Origin: Archaeoglobaceae archaeon
GTDB lineage: Archaea > Halobacteriota > Archaeoglobi > Archaeoglobales > Archaeoglobaceae
Length of the DNA: 64,000 nt
Assembly (NCBI GenBank): GCA_026988525.1
Contig: JALSLC010000004.1
Span: 1 to 64,000, forward strand
Direction: 5' to 3'
Position numbers and translations under genes: made by a program. The notes beneath the pieces are model-generated. The model was not told where the DNA came from. It did no database searches and saw only the letters and a list, made by a program, of their open reading frames with translations. This document shows, piece after piece, positions 51,111-59,405 of the stretch. Every line of letters starts with the position of its first letter. Within the stretch, counting starts at the first letter, position 1.

Positions 51111-51938
51111 ATGAAGTACGCTACAGAGAAAGCAGTTATAGTTATATCTTTTTTAGTAGGTGTAGCCGTACTTTCAGCATCAATTATTTCTATGTATAAT
51201 GATTTTTCGACTGGAAAAAGTTTTGAATACTTAATGACAGATATTGTGTTCTTTGTTTTTGGTGTCGTTCTTACAGGAGGTGCTTTAAGAATTTACAAAA
51301 AACTTATCACTCTTTCAACTATTGCTGATGATCTTTTTGAAGAGTTGGTATTTACAAGATTAAGACCTGTCTTAGAGGAGGTGGCCTACAATACTGTAGA
51401 ACTCAGCGAAGTTAAGGCTGAACTTGAAAAATTAACAAAAAAAGTGGATTCTCTTGAAAGTTTTAAAGCTCAAACGGGCTTTGTAGGAGATGTTTCATTT
51501 TACATGAGAACTATTATTGTTAGTTTTGTTTATGTTTGTTCTTATCTTTTAATGCTAAACTACTATACAGATTATACACCCTATCTTTTTGTTGTACTCT
51601 ACATAATATGGTGGGCTTTTATAACAAGGGAATTCAAATTGTTTAGTAGATTTGAAGCTTGGCTTGTTATGGGTATTCCAGTTTTGATAGTTCCAGCCAT
51701 GTCAATTGTCATACAAAACTTACTCGGAATTCCCACACTAATGGGCATAATTTTCTCAACATCTCTACTTTACGCATACATGTACTACCTTTATGCAAAA
51801 GAATTGAGTTTGGAGTCCGGTAAACAAAAATCAGATAATCAAAAAGAAAGTTACCAAAAGAAAAAAGAAAAGCCCAATTTCTTTTTAAGAAAAACGTCAT
51901 CTTTTGTTAGCGATATTATAAGATGGCTAAAAAGCTAA
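51111..51938 (+). CDS. Polytopic membrane protein with internal coiled coil
   Basis: A 275-residue protein. Two N-terminal transmembrane helices are followed by a cytosolic helical/coiled-coil section (about 85-130, LEEVAYNTVELSEVKAELEKL broken at 20), then four more helices and a Lys/Ser-rich cytosolic tail. No family recognised. It is divergent from the pilin-like operon and convergent with the signal peptidase gene (the stops abut). Its place suggests a role in the surface structure. Confidence 0.6.
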   Translation: MKYATEKAVIVISFLVGVAVLSASIISMYNDFSTGKSFEYLMTDIVFFVFGVVLTGGALRIYKKLITLSTIADDLFEELVFTRLRPVLEEVAYNTVELSEVKAELEKLTKKVDSLESFKAQTGFVGDVSFYMRTIIVSFVYVCSYLLMLNYYTDYTPYLFVVLYIIWWAFITREFKLFSRFEAWLVMGIPVLIVPAMSIVIQNLLGIPTLMGIIFSTSLLYAYMYYLYAKELSLESGKQKSDNQKESYQKKKEKPNFFLRKTSSFVSDIIRWLKS

Positions 51939-52679
51939 TTATTTAATCTTTTTCCTGTAACTATAACTTTCAAGCTCTAAGTAAACGTAGGCACTTAAAC
52001 ATATTATGATTATTGCTATAGCATAGCTCTTAAAAGTTTTTATTAAATTCTGGTAAAATAGAAATTCTTCACCGTATGGACCAATACTTCTCATTTCTTT
52101 TGCATTCAATATAAAGTACTTACCTAAGCCGGGGATAACTACTGGTTTACCCCCTATCATAACAGCCTGTGCTATTACATCACTTCTATGTATTGGTATT
52201 AGATCTGGGCCTGAGGCATCGCCACCAGTATATATTAAATTTCCAACAATTCTGAGAACTCGGTGTGAAACTGGAAGACCAACATCAGGCCTTCTAAACA
52301 TTATTATGTCGCCGGGTTTTGGATTAATGTATATTGCTTGTGCTAAGTACATATCACCTCTATGAAATGTGGGGTACATACTATCGGACACTACTACTGC
52401 AAAAAACAGTTTGTGTGTAAGAGTCAGTGTAAGTAACACACTAAAAACAGCTAAGGTTAAGGCAATTCTTCCATAAGGCGGATTTTCATGTTTAGATAGT
52501 TTTATTGCATTTTTAACGAAATCTTTTCTCTTTTTCCCAAACATATATGTTCTAAATCTTTCTACATGTGCAATTTTACATCCAGCTTTGATAAGTGTAA
52601 CTATTATAGACATACCCGCTATAACTATCAATCCAAAAGTTTCTGATACTATCAGTTCTAACTCCATAGAACCCACCAT
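51939..52679 (-). CDS. Signal peptidase I (Sec11/S26B type)
   Basis: A 246-residue membrane peptidase that removes Sec signals. The catalytic Ser is in VSDSMYPTF and the His of the archaeal/ER-type Ser-His pair is in PVSHRVLRI; the conserved Asp region is GGDASGPD. Extra hydrophobic helices at both ends are longer than in typical archaeal Sec11. The start is ATG 52679 or 52667, overlapping the winged-helix gene by about 20 bases. It may serve the secreted proteins encoded around it. Confidence 0.88.
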   Translation of the reverse strand: MVGSMELELIVSETFGLIVIAGMSIIVTLIKAGCKIAHVERFRTYMFGKKRKDFVKNAIKLSKHENPPYGRIALTLAVFSVLLTLTLTHKLFFAVVVSDSMYPTFHRGDMYLAQAIYINPKPGDIIMFRRPDVGLPVSHRVLRIVGNLIYTGGDASGPDLIPIHRSDVIAQAVMIGGKPVVIPGLGKYFILNAKEMRSIGPYGEEFLFYQNLIKTFKSYAIAIIIICLSAYVYLELESYSYRKKIK

Positions 52680-52978
52680 GTGACTAAAATTAGTGTTACA
52701 AAGAACATAACTACAATTGCAATTTCAATAGTCATTTTTAAAAATTTTTTTGTATTTACATAGTATTCGATTGGATACACTCCATTAACCCACTTTAGTT
52801 CTCTGTATGCTTTTTCAGTTGGGTTTATCTCCCAGTCAATGTAACCCTCATCAATCAATCTTTTTAAAATTACATTTAGAGTTACTTCTGTAATTCCACA
52901 ACTATCAGCAATTTTTTTTGAATTTTTTTCACCAAATATTATTTTTTTAAGAACACACTCTTCTATGTCTGAGATCAA
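52658..52978 (-). CDS. Membrane-tethered winged-helix protein
   Basis: A 106-residue protein: a winged-helix domain (residues about 5-60; SKKIADSCGITEVTLNVIL, then RLIDEGYIDWEI) followed by one C-terminal transmembrane helix (TIEIAIVVMFFVTLILVTWW). The DNA-binding part would face the cytoplasm. TTG 52978 after GGTGAG. It sits between the large secreted protein and the signal peptidase in one operon. Similar in build to the protein encoded at 55709. Confidence 0.65.
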   Translation of the reverse strand: MISDIEECVLKKIIFGEKNSKKIADSCGITEVTLNVILKRLIDEGYIDWEINPTEKAYRELKWVNGVYPIEYYVNTKKFLKMTIEIAIVVMFFVTLILVTWWVLWS

Positions 52979-53002
52979 AATTTCTCACCTTTTTTGTTTG
53001 TT

Positions 53003-54883
53003 TTAATCTCTCATGAATATCCTTACTATTATCAGTATAGCCAATATAGCTGCTGATAGCGCAACTATCAAAGCACCAGTTTTTCTTTCAGGTTTTCTTA
53101 TAGGTGTTGAAATAGGTACTGGCGTTTTTGATTTGACAAAAAATACTTGCATTAAATTGGTTCCTGGTATTGTAACTCTATAGCTACCCGGTTTTTCTGG
53201 TATATACTGGAAAGTTATCTTTTCAGATTGTCCTGTTTTAAGAAATATTGATTTGTTAAACACTACTTTACCGTTTACTGCAACTTCTACAAGCTTTTTA
53301 CCACTTGTTCCAAAGTTCTTAACTTCAAAAGTTATATTGATTGGCGTACTTACATTTACAAGAGGAGGCATCCCTGTTCCTGGAGGACCTTTAACTTCGA
53401 GGGATAGATATTTGAACTTGGTTGGAATTTCTGTTATGGTAGATATTTTAACTACAATTCCTTTATCTATTCTTAAGTTGTAGTAAGAGTCGTATAAGGA
53501 TTGAGGTGTAGTTGGATTCCACTCTCCAAGTACTGATAGTTTAATTGCAAGTTCGTCTTTGTAGGTAGTCCAGTAACTGGGATTATCACAAATAAGCGTA
53601 CCGTTATCTTCAAAGAATTGTTTTAGCAAATTAACATTAAACTTGGGATTTGCTCCAACATAAAATAGTACTTTAACGTCTTTTAAATTGTACTCATCTC
53701 TAACTCCAACGTACCTTATTGGTGCATGCGACTCTTTTTTAATAATATCTAAAAGTATTGGTAAAATTTTTTCTGCCCTGCTATCACTACCTTTCAGAAG
53801 GGCTACATTTACGATTCCCTTGTATTTGTTGTGAGTGTAAACGTAGGCGAGTATATTTGTAAGCATTTTCACCGCACTCTCTCTATTTAAACTTGAAGTA
53901 TTCAGATTGTTTAAAGCCTCACTAATGCTAAGGTTGTTTTCTGAGCTAATTCCTGCACTACCAAGAACATAGTTGTTTGGAGAATACACTACCGTACCAT
54001 TCAAAATTTTTCCAAGAACAACATTTCCATCGTATATTAGTGGAGAAATTACAATTGGTTGTGTTAAAATATATTTTGCATGATTAGCATAGACTTTTAT
54101 TTTGTGAGTACCACCTTTTAGTGGTGGAATTTCAAGAGAAACAACTTTAACACTTCTGGCGGATATAGTTACATCTTTGGAATCCAAAATTTTGCCATCT
54201 ACAATTAGATTAACAGTCGTTTTTGCTTCAATGTCTGTTGGATTTAAGATAGATACTTTAAGTTTATTAGATACACCAACTGGTAGTGTTTTAGCCTCTA
54301 ATTTTTCATTAAATATATATAATTTTATAGGTAAAACTTTACTTATATAAAAATTCAATTTTTTCTCTACGTAAGGAGCTTCCTTTCTTGGAATAGTAGA
54401 TATTGATGGTGAAGTTTCTCCTGAGTATAGTATTTTATAATAAAGATCATTGTAGCTAACCTGCGTTGGGAGTGTATTTAAAACATCAAATGCATATGCA
54501 TCTATTGTGTATCTACCACCTATCCAATCATCAGGAATATCTATTTTCAAAACTTTGTAGATCTTATCTTTATAGCTAAGAGTAGAAACACTTACTACTT
54601 TTCCATAAACAACGTATCCTTTTGGATCCTTTATTATAACTACAAAATCAACAGCAGCAGCCCTATTTATATTAACATTTTCAACTCCAAGATACAGTTT
54701 TATTGTACTTCCCGGTTTGAAAACAACAGGATTTCTTGGGATATAGTGATCGTAGTCATAAACTTTACTAACTATGGCAACATGAAAATCTTCAGAGGAG
54801 AAAGCTGCACATAGATGGATTGAAGTAAATAGAAGCAATATTGAGATAACAAGGATAGCAACCCTTATACGGAGAGTTGGCAT
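53003..54883 (-). CDS. Large secreted, C-terminally anchored CARDB-like protein
   Basis: A 626-residue protein with a signal peptide (residues about 5-27), several beta-sandwich domains, a central alpha/beta segment (about 330-470) that looks like a flavodoxin-like or GATase-like fold, a CARDB-like domain (about 500-590, NITFEVKNFGTSGKKLVEV) and a C-terminal transmembrane helix with a short basic tail. It is the first gene of the operon that continues with the winged-helix protein and signal peptidase. No firm family; probably exposed at the cell surface. Confidence 0.65.
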   Translation of the reverse strand: MPTLRIRVAILVISILLLFTSIHLCAAFSSEDFHVAIVSKVYDYDHYIPRNPVVFKPGSTIKLYLGVENVNINRAAAVDFVVIIKDPKGYVVYGKVVSVSTLSYKDKIYKVLKIDIPDDWIGGRYTIDAYAFDVLNTLPTQVSYNDLYYKILYSGETSPSISTIPRKEAPYVEKKLNFYISKVLPIKLYIFNEKLEAKTLPVGVSNKLKVSILNPTDIEAKTTVNLIVDGKILDSKDVTISARSVKVVSLEIPPLKGGTHKIKVYANHAKYILTQPIVISPLIYDGNVVLGKILNGTVVYSPNNYVLGSAGISSENNLSISEALNNLNTSSLNRESAVKMLTNILAYVYTHNKYKGIVNVALLKGSDSRAEKILPILLDIIKKESHAPIRYVGVRDEYNLKDVKVLFYVGANPKFNVNLLKQFFEDNGTLICDNPSYWTTYKDELAIKLSVLGEWNPTTPQSLYDSYYNLRIDKGIVVKISTITEIPTKFKYLSLEVKGPPGTGMPPLVNVSTPINITFEVKNFGTSGKKLVEVAVNGKVVFNKSIFLKTGQSEKITFQYIPEKPGSYRVTIPGTNLMQVFFVKSKTPVPISTPIRKPERKTGALIVALSAAILAILIIVRIFMRD

Positions 54884-54973
54884 AATTCAGAAGGTTATGA
54901 AAAGAGATAAATAATTTATCATTTTTTTCTAAATAGGGTTAGACTTTCTTGGAATTTCAATAAAGGTGATAAT

Positions 54974-55705
54974 ATGCCAATAGTGGGCATATGTTCTGGT
55001 AAAGGTGGTGTTGGAAAGACTACTATCTCAGCAAATCTTTCTGTAACTTTATCACTCTTTGGTAAGGTTGTAGTAGTTGATGGTGATGTCATCCTACCAA
55101 ACTTACACACAATTTTTGCTCTTGAACCTTCTGTAACTTTGCAGGATGTTTTAGAGGATAAAGTATCATTAAAAGATGCTGTATATGCTCTAAAAATTGG
55201 AGACTTTTCTATTGATATTCTGCCATCCCGTTCAGAGGATATAGCTATGGACAAATTTATTGAAATAGTTTATTCCCTAAGGGATGTTTATGACTTTGTA
55301 GTATTGGATATTGCTGCTGGTTTAAACAAGTACGCTGTAATGCCAATGATGACTTGCGATAAAGTGTATATTGTAGTAAACCCAGAAGAAACTTCGATTG
55401 TTGATGCATGCAAAGTGAAAAAAGTGATTGATAAAATGGACGTTAAATTTGATGGAGTTGTAATAAATAGATACAAGGGGGAAAAATGGGCAGTAGCTAT
55501 GGTAGAAAAAAGAATAGGAAATATTGCGGGAATAATTAGAGAATCGAAAGCAATAAAAAGAGGATGGGAAGAAGGTTTTATCGTAACTGCAGTAAAACCA
55601 GAGGCTAAAGTGTCTGAGGAATTTTACGTTCTTGCAAGGAGAGTAGCTGGTGAGAATGTATATCCAAAACCTTATGGTAAAATAAAGTATATCCTGAGGT
55701 GGTAA
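54974..55705 (+). CDS. MinD/ParA-family ATPase
   Basis: A 243-residue deviant-Walker ATPase: CSGKGGVGKTTISANL (residues 7-22), VVDGDVILPNLH, VVLDIAAGLNKY. Archaeal MinD-like proteins position archaella, pili and other surface machinery, which suits this neighbourhood. No C-terminal amphipathic helix for membrane binding is obvious. ATG 54974 after AGGTGATA. The membrane-tethered winged-helix gene follows after three bases and may supply membrane attachment. Confidence 0.88.
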   Translation: MPIVGICSGKGGVGKTTISANLSVTLSLFGKVVVVDGDVILPNLHTIFALEPSVTLQDVLEDKVSLKDAVYALKIGDFSIDILPSRSEDIAMDKFIEIVYSLRDVYDFVVLDIAAGLNKYAVMPMMTCDKVYIVVNPEETSIVDACKVKKVIDKMDVKFDGVVINRYKGEKWAVAMVEKRIGNIAGIIRESKAIKRGWEEGFIVTAVKPEAKVSEEFYVLARRVAGENVYPKPYGKIKYILRW

Positions 55706-55708
55706 GTT

Positions 55709-56098
55709 ATGGGTGATTTAGATTTTTTAATAGATGATGGGTCATTTCATGAAAAAAGATTTGAATTAGATATTAAAAAAGAAATTAAAAATAAAAAAAA
55801 GAGTGTAGAATATATTACTGAAGTTGAAAGAGCAATTTTACTTTGCTTAAAAGACACTAAGAATGTAAGATTGATATCCAAGATGACTGGTTATCCGGAA
55901 GTAGTAATTACAAAAGCAATAGAAAGATTGATTGAAAAGGGGTATGTTGATGACCAATTGAATATACTGGTAGATATTAATAAAAGAAGAAAAAAATTGG
56001 AAAACAAAAGAAGCAACAAGTTACTTGCAATAGACATTGCAATTGCAATAGCAGTTTTAGTGTTTATAGTAGCTCTTGTTTACTACTTCTTTTCGTAA
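55709..56098 (+). CDS. Membrane-tethered winged-helix protein, partner of MinD
   Basis: A 129-residue protein. After an acidic N-terminus comes a winged-helix domain (about 45-85: AILLCLKDTKNVRLISKM, YPEVVITKAIERLIEKGYV), a basic linker and one C-terminal transmembrane helix (IDIAIAIAVLVFIVALVYYFF). It is in the same operon as the MinD ATPase. The 3' end overlaps the convergent pfkB-type gene by 35 bases. Same layout as the protein at 52658. Confidence 0.68.
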   Translation: MGDLDFLIDDGSFHEKRFELDIKKEIKNKKKSVEYITEVERAILLCLKDTKNVRLISKMTGYPEVVITKAIERLIEKGYVDDQLNILVDINKRRKKLENKRSNKLLAIDIAIAIAVLVFIVALVYYFFS

Positions 56099-56978
56099 GA
56101 AAGAATTCCATCTCCTTTTTACTGGGAAAGTTTCGGGCACCATATTTTTCAACACATTTTGATGCCGAGAAATTTCCTGCAAGCATACATGTTTTTAAAT
56201 CGTACCCTCTTATCCACGAGTGTATAAATCCTGCATTGAAAGCATCGCCTGCTCCAGTTGTATCAACTAATTTAACATCAAATGAATCGACTTTCAATTC
56301 AATTTCACCATCTGTTGCATAACAACCATCTTTCCCAAGTTTTACTACAACTATACCATCCATAATTTTTGAAATTTTTTTTGCCCCTTCTTTGTAGTTC
56401 ATTCCAGTAATAATTTCTATTTCTTTTTTATTTGGTAAAAATATAGTGCATGCTTCAATCAATTTTATTATATCTTTTCTTCTTGCGTAGATGGCTCCAG
56501 GATCGAGGCTTACATTATCAAAACTTTCTGTAGCTTTTAATTGTGCATAAAATGGTTTATCACTGTTTTTACAAACAAAAGATGTTAGGTGAAGTAATTT
56601 TCCATTAACATCTGGAAATTCACTTATTTCATCGTTAGATCCCGGATCAACGACAATTGATCTATTTCCATCCAAATCTACGAAAACTAAAGCTTTTCCA
56701 CTTCTTTCTCCGTAATGTAGGATTGGTTTTACGCCCCAATGAATTAAATCTTCTTTTAATTTTTTACCAAATTCATCCATTCCTACTGCTCCAACAAAAA
56801 TAACGTTGTTGCCAAATTCAGCAAGAGCTACAGCAGTGTTTGCAGCTGATCCACCTGAAAAAGTATCTACTTTTAAGACATAGCTTTCTCCATCAGGATA
56901 TGGTAAAGAATCTACAACGTAGAGCACGTCCATATTAAGTGCACCAAAACAAACAACGTCAGCCGAGTTTTCCGGCAT
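56064..56978 (-). CDS. PfkB-family sugar/nucleoside kinase
   Basis: A 304-residue ribokinase-like enzyme. The N-terminal signature FSGGSAANTAVALAEFG and the C-terminal DTTGAGDAFNAGFIH with the catalytic Asp are intact. The substrate may be a sugar, sugar phosphate or nucleoside. ATG 56978 overlaps the upstream HAD-phosphatase gene by 20 bases; last gene of an apparent five-gene operon headed by PadR. Confidence 0.9.
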   Translation of the reverse strand: MPENSADVVCFGALNMDVLYVVDSLPYPDGESYVLKVDTFSGGSAANTAVALAEFGNNVIFVGAVGMDEFGKKLKEDLIHWGVKPILHYGERSGKALVFVDLDGNRSIVVDPGSNDEISEFPDVNGKLLHLTSFVCKNSDKPFYAQLKATESFDNVSLDPGAIYARRKDIIKLIEACTIFLPNKKEIEIITGMNYKEGAKKISKIMDGIVVVKLGKDGCYATDGEIELKVDSFDVKLVDTTGAGDAFNAGFIHSWIRGYDLKTCMLAGNFSASKCVEKYGARNFPSKKEMEFFLTKRSSKQELL

Positions 56979-57855
56979 TACCTCTCACCAATTTTCTCAT
57001 TTTTTCTGATTTTCTAACTACTTCCTCAAGTTCTTTATCTTTCAATTCTGGGAGGTAATAAAATCCATCTTTTGCTTCGCAAAGAGTCTTAACTCCACTA
57101 ATACCTTTTTTAGCGTAAATGTGAATTATCAAAGCTAAATCAGATACGCTATCAGAAATCACAGCAACATTGGCTTTTTCCAATGCATACTTATTTCCAT
57201 TAAAAGATATAGCAAGACCATCTTTCGATACCCATTCAAGCATCTTTGAATCAGAAATACTGTCACCTACACAAACGTTTGCTTCAAACTCTTCTGCAAT
57301 CTCTTTCTTTCTAATACCACCAGTAACTTTAACGTCATTCAGTATTTCCCAACTCGTTTTTAGTTTTTTCATTTCTTTCCAAAAAAAATGATCAAGCCAT
57401 TCGTAATCTTTCTCTGGAATTAACTTGGATACTTCTATAAGATATTTTCTTTCTTCCTCATCCATTTCATATTTTTCTGGTTTAAAGTTAGTTCCTCTAA
57501 AGTCCATATCCAGACAGCTAACTTCAAGGAATTGTTCATACGCTGTTGAAACTACCAGTAAATTGAAGAAGTTTAAAGCTTTTCTTGCAGAAAATGCTTT
57601 TTTTAAATATTTAGGTTTAGACATCTGCTTGAGAGTATCTGATGTGACATTTTTTGCTACTAAAAAAGGTGCTATAAGTTTTAAAGTGTTTCCCGGTTCG
57701 TATTCTGGTTTTTTGACTACATAAGCTAAATAGTCGTCGTAATTGCTTAATTTTTCAAAAAACTGTGGTGAGTAAAGCTTTGAGCACACTTCGTAGGCAA
57801 AATCGTTTGTTACCCACGGACCCTCCCAATCAGTGGCAATCTTTATTTCATTCAT
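56959..57855 (-). CDS. HAD-superfamily phosphatase (EhaR-like)
   Basis: A 298-residue HAD-family protein. Motif I is TDWEGPW (the nucleophile Asp8 with Trp-Glu in place of the general base Asp), and motif IV is VGDSISDSKML. The middle is a helical cap. The N-terminus closely resembles proteins annotated as energy-converting hydrogenase A subunit R in methanogens, although no Eha genes are present here and that name may be misleading. The gene starts six bases after the MFS stop and overlaps pfkB. Confidence 0.75.
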   Translation of the reverse strand: MNEIKIATDWEGPWVTNDFAYEVCSKLYSPQFFEKLSNYDDYLAYVVKKPEYEPGNTLKLIAPFLVAKNVTSDTLKQMSKPKYLKKAFSARKALNFFNLLVVSTAYEQFLEVSCLDMDFRGTNFKPEKYEMDEEERKYLIEVSKLIPEKDYEWLDHFFWKEMKKLKTSWEILNDVKVTGGIRKKEIAEEFEANVCVGDSISDSKMLEWVSKDGLAISFNGNKYALEKANVAVISDSVSDLALIIHIYAKKGISGVKTLCEAKDGFYYLPELKDKELEEVVRKSEKMRKLVRGNAGKLG

Positions 57856-57861
57856 AGTTGT

Positions 57862-59376
57862 TCACCCTGCAAGTCCAAACTCACTAACTCTTTTTACATG
57901 TTCACTACCCCTCACAAACACTGCAGCTATAATTAAGCTTACTATTATTATTGGTATCGCTGCACTAAACACAGCATGTAAGCTTTTTAGAAAAGCGTCC
58001 ACTATTTCAAGTAAAGGTAACGGATTTCCTTTTACGGCTAAAACACCCAAAAGTTTTATTTCTTGGGGGCTGGGAATTCTGTTACCTGCATTAACTATTA
58101 ATTCATTCATTTTGTTTGTAAATACTACACCTCCAAAACTTATGCCTATGCTCCTCGCCAAAGAATTAGATGTTTGAATAGTACCACTCGCCATTCCAGC
58201 TTTTTCCTTTGGAACTGAACTCATCATAACGTTCATAGCTGCCGGCATCATCATACCTATCCCAGATCCAAGTGTTGCAAAGGGTAATGCAAGGCTCCAA
58301 AAATCGTTGTTAACTCCTATATTGGATAACATATATAGTCCGGAGATAAACAAGAATGGAGCAGTACACATCAATATTTGTGGGTTTATTCTATCACTCA
58401 ACCTTCCTGCAATAGGTGCAATAATTATGTTAACTACTGAGATTGGAAGCATCCATATTCCAGCACTCTGTGCAGTTAAACACAAAACTCCCTGTAAGTA
58501 GTAAGGTATTAGAAATATTACAGAAGCGAGAGCCCATGACATGAAAAACAAAGCCATCATCGAGGATGTGAAATTTCTTATCTTAAATAAGCTAATATCT
58601 AAAATTGGATACTCGTAGTTAATTTCTCTTGCAATAAAGGCTAAAAGCCAAGCAAACGAAATTATAAAACTCCATACTGTCTTTCTACTCCACCAACCCC
58701 AGTCCTGTCCTTTTATAACTGCGAGGGTGAAAAATCCAAGTCCAATTGTTAGTAAAAACACACCTATAAAGTCGATCGGCTCTTTTGAAACGCCACCAAG
58801 TGGTGGAAATAACAGAAATGCAGTCACAATTCCAAATATACCAATGGGTATGTTTATATAGAAAACCCAGTGCCAGCTGAGGTTAGTTGTAAGCCACCCA
58901 CCAATAACTGGGCCAAGAGCAAAGGATGTGGCAATTAGTATTGATTCTACACCCATAGCAGTTCCTCTTTGCCCAGGTGGAAAAAGCTCAGTTATCAAAG
59001 CAAGACTATTACCCATGATAACTGCTCCACCGATGGCTTGAACTACTCTAAAGAGTATGAAAACACCTATATTCCAAGATTTTGCAGAACAATAACTTCC
59101 AATTATAAATATAAACATTCCAACTGCATAGAGTATATCTCTTCTTGTAGTATCTCCGATCTTCCCAAATACTATTAGCAAGATTACAAGAGTTATTAAG
59201 TATGCATTTAATAACCATTGAACATCAGATGCTGTAGCGTGAAAGTCCTGAGTTATTTTTGGTAGAGCTACCATCAATATACTCATATCGAGAACTACCA
59301 TGAACAATCCGACTATTACTGGAATTAGAGATAACCATGGGCTAATTTTACCAATTCTTGCCTCTACTTTAGTCAT
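57862..59376 (-). CDS. DHA2-family MFS exporter (EmrB/QacA type)
   Basis: A 504-residue transporter with 14 predicted helices. Features: LDMSILMVALPKI in helix 1, motif A GKIGDTTRRD, RVVQAIGGAVIM, motif C GPVIGGWLTT. These belong to proton-driven multidrug exporters. ATG 59376 after GGGTGAT. It lies between the COG1361 protein and the HAD phosphatase genes in one direction. Confidence 0.9.
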   Translation of the reverse strand: MTKVEARIGKISPWLSLIPVIVGLFMVVLDMSILMVALPKITQDFHATASDVQWLLNAYLITLVILLIVFGKIGDTTRRDILYAVGMFIFIIGSYCSAKSWNIGVFILFRVVQAIGGAVIMGNSLALITELFPPGQRGTAMGVESILIATSFALGPVIGGWLTTNLSWHWVFYINIPIGIFGIVTAFLLFPPLGGVSKEPIDFIGVFLLTIGLGFFTLAVIKGQDWGWWSRKTVWSFIISFAWLLAFIAREINYEYPILDISLFKIRNFTSSMMALFFMSWALASVIFLIPYYLQGVLCLTAQSAGIWMLPISVVNIIIAPIAGRLSDRINPQILMCTAPFLFISGLYMLSNIGVNNDFWSLALPFATLGSGIGMMMPAAMNVMMSSVPKEKAGMASGTIQTSNSLARSIGISFGGVVFTNKMNELIVNAGNRIPSPQEIKLLGVLAVKGNPLPLLEIVDAFLKSLHAVFSAAIPIIIVSLIIAAVFVRGSEHVKRVSEFGLAG

Positions 59377-59405
59377 TTTTATCACCCTAAAAAATTAAAA
59401 AATAA

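Noticed and set aside
56959-57855. A genuine subunit of an energy-converting hydrogenase (EhaR)
   Set aside because: The similarity is to a HAD phosphatase that carries this label; there are no other Eha genes and the protein has no redox or membrane features.
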